DNA of 64,000 nt from Cryptomeria japonica (Eukaryota > Streptophyta > Pinopsida > Cupressales > Cupressaceae), in NCBI RefSeq assembly GCF_030272615.1, contig NC_081415.1:194418695-194482694 (forward strand). Reading direction: 5' to 3'. Position 1 is the stretch's first letter; every line of letters begins with the position of its first letter. Shown piece after piece: positions 55,641 through 64,000 of this stretch. A program made the translations under genes and the position numbers. The notes under the pieces were generated by a model. That model made no database searches. It was not told where the DNA came from and saw only the letters and a list, made by a program, of their open reading frames with translations.

Positions 55641-57838
55641 GACATCCAATATTAATTGAAGCTATAGTGGTTGTCATGGTGGCACTTCTCCAACATGCAT
55701 TTTTCTTTTTCTAATTGCATGTATGTCCTTCATTCCTCTTGTAGTTCTGATAGTTTCTGATGAAACATTCTATGGAAGTGGTTGGTGGATCAGCAATATA
55801 CTCCATTCTGAATTTAAAAACTTTGAGAACCTCCTCTCTACTCTCTAGTCTTCTTTCAAGATGAGTTGGAAGGTTCCATAAGTCTAATTCAACTATTACA
55901 AAACTAGTGTTCATTGCCCACTTCTATAACGGTGCTCCAGAGGTAGGTATTTCATAACATGCAAAATAAGATACATAATCAACTTCATCATATTAGCAAA
56001 ATCATTAGGGACTGAAATTCTAGGATTTTGGGATTCTACTTAACTGTTACAAAACTAGGGCTCACCCCTCACTTCTATGATAGTGCTCAAGATTGTGGGG
56101 TTCTTGGGTCCATTATTGAGGATTTTGGGAGTCTGAGAAACAAGGCCAACAATCTGCGGATTGGTAAAAGTTGATTTTATTGAAAGCATGAAATCTAACT
56201 CTAAACCCTAAACTATGAAAACAGGAAACACAAAAAAAACTAAGAAAACAAGGACAAGGAAATGAAGATCAACCCAAAAAAGGAAGCATGAAAGAAACAT
56301 GAACAATAAATGATAGGACGACAACAATAGCCAAGGAGAAGACACACAATGAAGATGAAGACACACAATCAACAAGCTCAAAACCTCAGGGACCCAAGTT
56401 TCTGAAAAATAGACTAAAAAACAACCTGGGAGTTTAGGAATCCAAACTTCCATGGCAAAAAACAAAAGATGAACAAACACTTCAGGACTCCAAGAACCCG
56501 AAGTTTGAAAGTGATGCTACAAAACAACACAAAGAAAACTTGGGAGCTTGGGAACTTGAACTTCCAAACAAGAAAACAAATACATGACCCAGAACTTTAG
56601 AAACTCGAACTTCCAGGGCTACACAAAAAAACAAATGAGACAACAATGAACTCAGGAATGTGGGGACCTAGATTCATAAACAAAGGAACTGAAATAAGCA
56701 AACAACCCACCTTAGAAACTCGGGAACTCGGGTTTCGAGGTGAACAAAAAAAAAGCTAAAAAGAAGAGGAAAAACTAACAAAAAAAGACAAAAGAGGGGA
56801 CCTGTATTTTTATGAACAAGAAACTGAATCTATAATTGAACAAGATCAACTCTTAAGTGTGTGCGCATGATTCATTACTCCATCATTCTCAATAATGAAG
56901 ATAAACAAAGGAAATTGGGCCCAAGATATGTAGGTGAAATCAATCAACGTGTTTCTTGCAAGGTCATTCTGGGCATAGCTTTGCTACCAATCGGGCATCC
57001 ATAGCCCCGATAGAGGTACCTCTAGCTCCCATCAAACAATGCTCCACTGCTAGCTAGGCATTCATAGGCCCAGTGGAGATTATTTGAAACACCCAAATTT
57101 AGTTGCTGCAAGTGAATCATTTCTTTTCTCTTTCTTTCTACTCTTTTCTTTTTCTTTTTAGATCTTTTTTCACATCATAGAATATATAGAAGGATTATTT
57201 CTTTGTAACCTTTAAGCAACTTTCAAACAGTGAAATCTGATTACTGGGTTGGGAGCCATGGTGGACAACATGAAAAATCATGACTTCTGATTTTTCATTT
57301 GGAAACAAGTTCATTTGACATCTTACAAAAAAATTTGATGTAACTTAGTGTAATGGTATTGTTGAGTAATCAAGTTAGCCTCCTCCAATTGAAACTCAAA
57401 AAATCAAATCATAATTAAACCATTATATATCAATTTGGATGAATGTCAAAAAATATTTCAAAATTAACCAAACAATAATGAAGTTGTAAAGAGAAAAGAG
57501 TCGAAGTCTCTCAATATCTTCCCAAGTTGTTATACGAGGAACATATCTTCCTTAGAATCCCAGAAAATAAAAACAACAAAATGAACAAAACAAATGAACC
57601 AAAACACAAGAAACAAAAGAAGGCACAACACTAACAAACAAGAAGACCAGAAGATAGGAAAGACCAAACAACAAGGAAAAGCAACAAAAGCAAAAAGGAA
57701 ACTAAACTAATCCTACCTAGCTAGCCTAAACTAACACTAAGACAACTTAAGACTCGATCTTCGCTAGATGGGACAACAAAAATTTTGACCATTTTTTGAC
57801 TGATGTTTTATTATGTTCAGTAGTAACAAATTAGTTGG
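55641..57838. other. Noncoding stretch with a diffuse CTCGGGAACTCG-type repeat
   Basis: No convincing gene. From about 56380 to 56745 some seven irregular units carry words such as CTTGGGAGCTTGGGAAC, AAACTCGAACTTCCAGGG and AAACTCGGGAACTCGGG, spaced 45-75 bp. The 56208-56480 minus ORF is a hydrophobic shadow of A-rich DNA. Confidence 0.5.
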
Positions 57839-60388
57839 TCAAGTCCTAAGTATAGGAAATTTATTTTTATACTCAGAAATGTAAAGTTTTAACAGTTTTA
57901 ATTCATTTTGTGAGCACAAAACTTTAAAGATCAGTAATTGTGGGTTTTCATTATGATCGTGATCTACCCACAAACATGTTGGTATTCTCCCCACCTCATA
58001 TTCAAATACAAAGTAATCAATACATGGAGGGAAAAGGAAAGAAGCCACTTGATTTGATTGTGTTGTAGGTGCATTCTCTCACATAGCAACTTCATCATTA
58101 TGAGGTCCTAGCTCAAGGGGCAACTTTTATTCCCGCTCAGGTTCATACATGTCAAGAGAAAGAACATCCATTAGTAATGTGATATACTGGTCATCAACAT
58201 TAACTTTAACTTTTCATACATCATTATCATGAGGACCAACACCAAGTAGTGAATTGGGACACTTAACTTCCAATGGATTGTTAACTTCAAACCCCTCTTC
58301 TAGTAAGCCAAAATCTTTAAGTTCATCATTCTCTAGATTATTAAAATCATAATTTTTATCTTTAGCCTTACCTACCATGACAATCTCCCAAGTCATTACA
58401 AAGTCTGGACAACTTACCTCAGAATGTGATTTCAAAGGATGAATCCTACATGAATCACATGTTACAAAATCTAGCATGTTTTGTGAGCAACTATGACTAC
58501 TCATCTCTATGACAAGTTCAGACACGAGATTCATTTTCCTTTCCATTTCTTCTAGTGAGCTAGGTTGCATTCTATATTTTCCTTGCGAAGTTTGAAACTC
58601 CTCTTCATGATGTACAACATCAATTCCCTACACAAAATCATCAGCATTAGCAATTTCATTACCAAGGTTATGAGTAACTAATGAATAAGATATTTCTCTT
58701 GAAAGCCCATTGGAATGTGTGAAAGTAAATGAAGACTTCCCTATTTCATGTTGTTGATCTTGGTGAAGAGCTTCCATTTCTGACTTTGTCTCTTCCATAC
58801 ACTTTTCACTTCCTTGCACTCCTTGAACTTGGAACATATCACAAACACTTTGTTGCAATAAGAGGTTAGTCTCATGTATGTATGCATTTTCATTGTTATT
58901 TTTCATAACTTCCAACTTTCTCTCATGACCAACACAAACCTGATCTAGACATTCATCAAATTTTTTTTAACAAGTTTGAATGCGGCTTTGAGTTATTTCA
59001 ATGTCTGTATCAAAAGTCTTAATGTTTAAGTCATTGTTATGAATAGGGAAGAGGTCTTCCACTACTTCGTCCAAGAATATATTACATTCTCTTCCATTGT
59101 TAATACTTTCTTCAACCAAATGATTACTTATACATTCCAATGAGTAACTCATATGATCCTTGGTCATGAAAACATCCTCAAGCACATAACCTTTGTCAAA
59201 ACAAGTCAACTTATTATTATTATTCTCAATCACTTCCAAATCTTCTCTAATATCACATTCCTTTCTTATGAAATCCATACCAAGATCAACATTATCAACC
59301 TCTAAACATGAAAGATTATCATTCACAACTTTATCCAAGAAATCATCCTTTATTGAATCATCTTCATTACAAATCAAATCCATACCCAAACCGAGTTCAA
59401 CCTCACCATGTGGGACTAATTTAATACTCATTTGATCACGAGAAGAAGAGTTGGGCATTAACATACTAGCTTTGTCTTTGCTTGTAGTGATTTCTCCATC
59501 ATGTTGGTCTTTGCCAATCAACTCCTTATGAGTTTTTGGTTGTGATTCTTCTTGAGGTATATACGATAGGAATTTCTCTATGAATTCATTTGTAAGGTCC
59601 CAATGGTCTTCTGCTGGAGTGAATACTTCGGTGAATTTGATTTCCTCCTTCAAGTATAAGTTCATTCTCTCAAGGAAAACAAAACAACTAGCTTCACAAT
59701 ACTTGTTTGTGAGGTGTATTTTATAGCCACCTACTAATGCAATATCAACCACACACTTGGAAACACTCATTTATTTCAAACATCAATTCAAGCTACTATG
59801 TGCAAATAGAATGTCTTCCAAGGAATACAAAATTTTCTTAGCTTTGTTTAGTGATTGGTTACTATGGAAATCATGTTGAGAATGAACATGAAACTTTTTA
59901 CTTGTTGATTCTCCATTGCAACAATGTTGGGGCAGTGTTGTCGATATTTGAAAACCAGTGGGACTGTCATTCCTTACTCGAATCACATCAAGATTAATCA
60001 TCAATTCAGCTTCTTTATTCAACAAATCCGAACACCAATCAACATTATTTTTACATGGTAAATTTTAAATTCAAAATATCTCTCATGTTCATTGATAGAG
60101 GAAGGCATAAACACCACCTTACTAGCTTCATATGTACTTGTCATAAGTTCTCTACTATGATGGCTTTCATCTAGAAAATTGCCTTCATGAGTGAATGGTT
60201 GTGAATCCTCTTGTGCCTTAAATAGTAGGAGTTGTTCTCTCAACTCATTTGTCAACTTGAGGTCCCAATGATCTTCTAGGGGAGTGAATACATCCTCAAT
60301 TTTAATCATGTGTTTCAAATATCTATCCAATCTCTCAACAAAAACACAACAATTAATCTCATAATGTTTGTTTGTGTAGTGTATTTTG
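57839..60388 (-). pseudogene. Unrecognised acidic protein gene with a duplicated module, broken, 5' end cut by a copia LTR
   Basis: A module appears twice: KIHYTNKHYEINCCVFVERL with EDVFTPLEDHWDLKLTNEL at 60388-60100, and KIHLTNKYCEASCFVFLERM with TEVFTPAEDHWDLTNEFIEK at 59728-59560. After the second copy one frame runs to 57839 past stops at 58967, 58628, 58214 and two more near 58130 and 58075. It contains acidic repeats (ELGLGMDLICNEDD, VDLGMDFIRKECD), EEMERKMNLVSELVIEMSSH and a C-terminal LKLLKLYISEYKNKFPIL. A frameshift lies near 60020. It could be one long gene or two tandem ones (the 59770 ATG follows the previous stop by 12 nt). No known domain recognised; no transmembrane segment. 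A plus-strand copia LTR begins exactly inside the first module. Confidence 0.5.
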
Positions 60389-60737
60389 TTGGTATTATGG
60401 ATGACTTCATCATGTGTTGCATTGGTTTTGTCATTGATGTCGACACTTATCTTTCTGGAGGTCTACATTGTTGATTTGACACTGGTTATATTGGTTTGTT
60501 GTTGAACCATCACATTGTGGTCCCGTTATGGATATTGTTTTATGCACAGTCATCGGTATATGTTTCACCGGTAGCTTAAGAAGTTGATGATGACTTGTTA
60601 TAATATGGATATCATTTGGATATGTCAAAGACATGGATTGGATGTTTGCACTTGGATTTTTGCATATTTGATTGATTGGGTTCACATATTTTCCTTAACC
60701 GATAGATAGGTCCAGGTTATGAACTGGCATATGATAT
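60389..60737 (+). repeat. Copia-like LTR fragment, plus strand, cut by element E
   Basis: Starts TGTTGGTATTATGGATGACT, the same kind of start as the copia LTRs at 4928 and 49132 on the other strand (TGTTGGCATT), and includes GTCATTGATG as they do. It runs into the E LTR at 60738, so E inserted into it. The rest should lie beyond E, outside the window. Confidence 0.5.
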
Positions 60738-62197
60738 TGTAGTCACATAAATCTGTCCATTTAATTAAATGAATATTTACTATTTATTTGATTAATAAAC
60801 CCACTAGCCAACAATTAATTAAATTAACATTTAATTAATTCATCTTCAATCATTCTCCTATTAATTAAATAAAATAATGAATTTATTTTAATTAATTCAT
60901 TACACCAAATTCACAATCAATTAAATGAATAAAATCCTATTTATTTAATTTAATCCCCTTTCCTCTTTTAAATAAACAAATAAATAAATTATTTAAATCA
61001 ATAAAACTCCCCCCCACTTGCATTTTCCTAAAAATGCAAGTTGCAACCACAAGTTGAAAGAAATTAATTTTATTTCAATTTAAATCCTATTTTCCCTCAC
61101 CCACCAAACCCACTTGCAATTCTAAATCCCCTTCTGGACCCTTCTAACCAGTTTCTAATCATTCCTAATTAGCCTAATCTATCCCCTAAATATTGTCACA
61201 TTCCTATTCAACTTGAAGTCACTTCTCAAAGTCTCCAAAGTCTTTGAAAAACATTTAATGCTTTATGTATTCAACAATCTAACCTCTAAAGTATTCCAAA
61301 CCACTAATGGCTCTTACATGACCATTACTCGCTCTTACATAACCATTTATGTTTAAATCCACTTGCTTCGATGGTTAGAGACTTTACCTGTAACTCAACC
61401 CTCATGTAACCCATGTGTCTCCTCAAGCATTTATTGCTTTGACCATGGTTATCCTCACTAACTCTTGCAAAAGAGTTTCTCCATTGGATAAAGGCATTAT
61501 TCCTTGAATAATGAATTTATTCACTCAACTCAACATTAACCTTACCTCCCAAGTTAACCCTCAAGTCATGTCAAGCATTTAATGCTTCTTCTCTCTCCCC
61601 TCAACCCATCTCATGTTGACATTTGTCATCCTAGGATTGGGTTGAAAGTCCTCACATGGATCTTAAACCCTTCAATCTCGACCCTTGTTGAGATTTCTCA
61701 TTCTCAACCATCCATTTCTCCATTTTACCTATAAATAGAGCTCATTTCTTCATAATCCACATCCTGAAAACTTGTATGCATTTAACCTATAGTGAAATTT
61801 AGAGAGAACTTAGCATAAGCATTTACATTTACTCTATTGGACTAAAATCAATACTAGATTAGATAATAGTTTCCTTTCTAGCTTGTTCACATTTTCATAC
61901 TTTCACAATCATATCATAATCTTGAATCTCCATAGTAGTACACAGCTGAGAGCTACACTCATGTGGAACTTGGAGAGGAGAGGAACAAGGGAGGAGCAAC
62001 TATGAGCATCTTGGTTAGCATTTGGAGGAGCATAGTTTATCTATTCTATGTTTGTATGCTTTTTATTTCATGCTCGATATCTCTTTGGATATGCCTATTT
62101 AGAATAATATTTGGTTGCTAACACTAACATTTGCTTCTTGTGTTCTTGTGTGTGTTTCCATCAAGCCATATTTTCTAATCCTTTTTGCGGAGCATCA
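60738..62197 (+). repeat. Element E 5' LTR
   Basis: About 1460 bp, TGTAGTCACATAAATC... to GAGCATCA. AT-rich palindromic first part (60760-60980), likely TATA box CCTATAAATAGAGCTC near 61727, collinear with 34779-36239. Confidence 0.65.
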
Positions 62198-62199
62198 TT

Positions 62200-62223
62200 T
62201 GGTGAACCTGACATGAATCGAAC
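62200..62223 (+). other. Element E primer-binding site, tRNA-Trp type
   Basis: TGGTGAACCTGACATGAATC and the next four bases match the complement of the plant tRNA-Trp 3' end (recalled as TGGTGAACCCGACGTGATTC) with three mismatches, two of them C-to-T or G-to-A at CpG. Position two bases after the LTR end fits. Confidence 0.6.
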
Positions 62224-62296
62224 ATGCAACCTTTTGATATGATTTTTTTCAAAACTACTAACTTTTTCATGATTTGAATTGACACACAAGTTACGT

Positions 62297-62613
62297 TTTA
62301 GTGCTTTCGTTCATGCTCTAGTGTCTTTTAAAGTTGGTACTTTAGTGCTATTGTTTCTAATAATAGCGCTATTGTCTCTCAACTAGCGCTATTGTCGGTC
62401 TTTTAGCGCTATTGACCATTGAATAGCGTTATCATTCTTAGTTTTAGCACTTTCGGCTCTTTGTTCGCCAGGATTAATTTTGTCTAATAGAGTTCTTTAA
62501 GTGCTATTGGTTCTTCTTTTAGTGTGTTTGCATTTCTTTTAGTGCTTTCATGTGTTATTTACCACTTTCATGTTAAATAGCGCTTTTGTTTCCACACAGA
62601 GTAGAGCTATTGT
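62297..62613 (+). repeat. TAGCGCTATTG motif cluster in element E leader
   Basis: About a dozen copies of TTTAGCGCTATTG and decayed forms (TTTAGTGCTATTG, TTTAGCACTTTCG), spaced 15-35 bp. The core TAGCGCTA is a perfect palindrome with one central CpG. It shares GCGCTA with the cluster in A's antisense intron. Confidence 0.7.
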
Positions 62614-62735
62614 AATAGAGAGTTGTATAGAAATTAAGTTTAGGAAGTCAATTAATTTATGTTGCTAACTTTTTCTTTTAAGTTAGGATAAATAAATTCA
62701 CTTTCTTTTCTTAAAGTTAAAATGAAACTTCAAAC

Positions 62736-62990
62736 TTCATTTTTGGCGCTTAAAATCAATAAGACAAACTTTTCTTTTCTTGCAAGTTAGTAAAACAAAA
62801 CTTCATTTTGGTGCTTAAAATCAACTTCAAACTTCATTTTTGGTGCTTAAAATCAACAAGACAAACTTTGGTTTTCTTGCAAGTTAGGAAACAAAACTTC
62901 ATTTTGGTGCTTAAAATCAACTTCAAACTTCATTTTTGGTGCTTAAAAATCAACAAAGAAAATTTTATTTTCTTGCATCAACTTAAAGAA
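62736..62990 (+). repeat. Tandem repeat of 96-97 bp in element E leader
   Basis: Units start at 62736, 62833 and 62929 with TTCATTTTTGGYGCTTAAAA and share ACAAAACTTCATTTTGGTGC. The third is partial. The ORF at 62808-63098 is a repeat artefact. Confidence 0.75.
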
Positions 62991-64000
62991 ATTCACAATC
63001 AACACTTCATTTTGGGCAAACTAAAAAGAACAAACCATTTTTCCTTCAAGTTCAAAAATGATTTTACTTCAAGAAAGATGTGTTTTGAATTTAGTTGACC
63101 AGGATTTCAAATTCTTAGACTACAAAACATTTTGCCTTTGAAGTCAAAAAGAATACCATGATTGTTGGAGCAACATCTTCAAATAGTTAGATCACATTGC
63201 GATAAAAATCAGTTAAAAAGAACAAGTGTTTTTGGTGATTGGCACACTTATGCAAAGTTTTTCAAGTGGTCCTACTTCTAACACACACTATCCTCTCCCT
63301 TGGCTTTTGTGGTCCTAGGTGCAAGAGAAAATTGTTAGTAACACTCAAAGTTTATCTTTTTAAGAGAGGCCTGCCAAGAGACACATCACTCTTGGGAATG
63401 ACCTCGTGAGGTAAATGCTTCGAGCTACTATAGAAATCAGTTGTGAGTGAAATTTGTAGCCTTGGGTATAGTTGTTCCTACAATGTAACTTGCCAAAAGG
63501 ACAAATGGACCCCACCACAAGTTACAAGGCTCTTTAGTCAGTCACTGCAGAATGAACTTATGTCCAAAAACATCAAAAATTACTAGACACCTTTTTATGT
63601 AGAAACCCACCCATTCTATAGATTGAGAATATTTGTGATAAATTCAGTGAAAGAGTATAGATGGTTTTTCTCCCAAGATACTCACCGTACATATTTCTTT
63701 GATTAGAAACATAGCTTTTTGAAAGGCTACTTGTAGCTTGATATAAGTGGTGACTCCCCCATCATAGGGATCATCTATTTGTTATGCTCGTGCAAGACTT
63801 AGTATATCACATCCTTACCTACCACAATGTGATTCATAAGGTTTGTACTACCAAAGTTGAAGAAATATCAAGATGTGGGCTGAAATTATCGCAACTGGCC
63901 ATTTGACCTTAGGGATAAAGTGTGTTTGAAGTGTCTTCATTTTGTGTCAAGACCAGTGATAAATTGAGCTGACTTCAGGATTTTTGGAAAAACATACACA
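62991..64000 (+). other. Remaining leader of element E
   Basis: No ORF or motif beyond leader-like unique sequence. Gag would be expected past the window end. Confidence 0.5.

Larger units (their letters stand above)
60738..64000 (+). mobile_element. Ty3/gypsy element E, 5' LTR and leader only
   Basis: LTR (60738-62197), primer site (62200-62223) and a repeat-bearing leader up to the window end. No gag is reached. The LTR is of the same family type as the 3' LTR of A but well diverged. Confidence 0.65.

Noticed and set aside
1-64000. tRNA, rRNA or other structural RNA genes
   Set aside because: None recognised; the tRNA-like matches are primer-binding sites (3735, 8168, 62200).

Overview
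This window looks like intergenic DNA from a very large plant nuclear genome. I see no intact host gene in 64 kb. Almost everything is old, nested LTR retrotransposon: Ty3/gypsy elements of the Tat type (two RNase H domains, LTRs of 0.8-1.5 kb), Ty1/copia-like LTRs with an initiator-Met-type primer site, and long degenerate CCCTAA/TTAGGG tracts away from any chromosome end. Slow, CpG-driven decay of many layers is typical of gymnosperms, so a conifer or relative is my best guess. This is inference, and nothing here fixes a species.

Layout. 1-4928: minus-strand copia-like element (LTR, primer site, gag, an auxiliary ORF, no visible pol), cut by the window edge. 4929-36239: Ty3/gypsy element A on the plus strand, split at 7396/23661 by a second and younger Ty3/gypsy element B (7397-23660). 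B has two 768-bp LTRs, a CATGG target duplication, a long leader, gag, protease, G-patch, RT, RNase H, archaeal-type RNase H, integrase and an antisense gene. 38191-47475: inverted RNase H fragments, inverted telomere-like arrays, and C, a 4.8-kb truncated copy of the A interior. 47955-49470: minus-strand copia LTR with polypurine tract. 52983-57800: unassigned decayed coding pieces and tandem repeats. 57839-60388: an unrecognised minus-strand gene, now broken. 60389-60737: plus-strand copia LTR fragment. 60738-64000: 5' LTR, primer site and leader of a third Ty3/gypsy element, E.

The most interesting system is in the 3' regions of A and B. Both carry, antisense to the retrotransposon and downstream of integrase, a decayed gene for a plant-mobile-domain (PMD, aminotransferase-like) protein. 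In both, a TATA box lies about 90 nt before an ATG, a short first exon ends at a GTAAGT donor, and an intron of about 0.8-1.1 kb leads to the main PMD exon. In B the predicted splice is in frame. Each intron holds two repeat arrays: a CpG-core motif cluster near the donor and another array near the acceptor. In B the second array is six short hairpins whose stems covary. The CpG motif in B's intron is the reverse complement of the motif repeated in B's 5' leader, and comparable CpG-core clusters occur near other element ends in the window.

All coding regions are interrupted by stops or frameshifts, so no protein here is likely to be made intact. Comparison of A with its paralogue C shows several stops that are CGA/TGA or CAG/TAG differences, as expected from deamination of methylated cytosine. 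All homology statements are by eye from motifs and from comparisons within the window; no database search was run.
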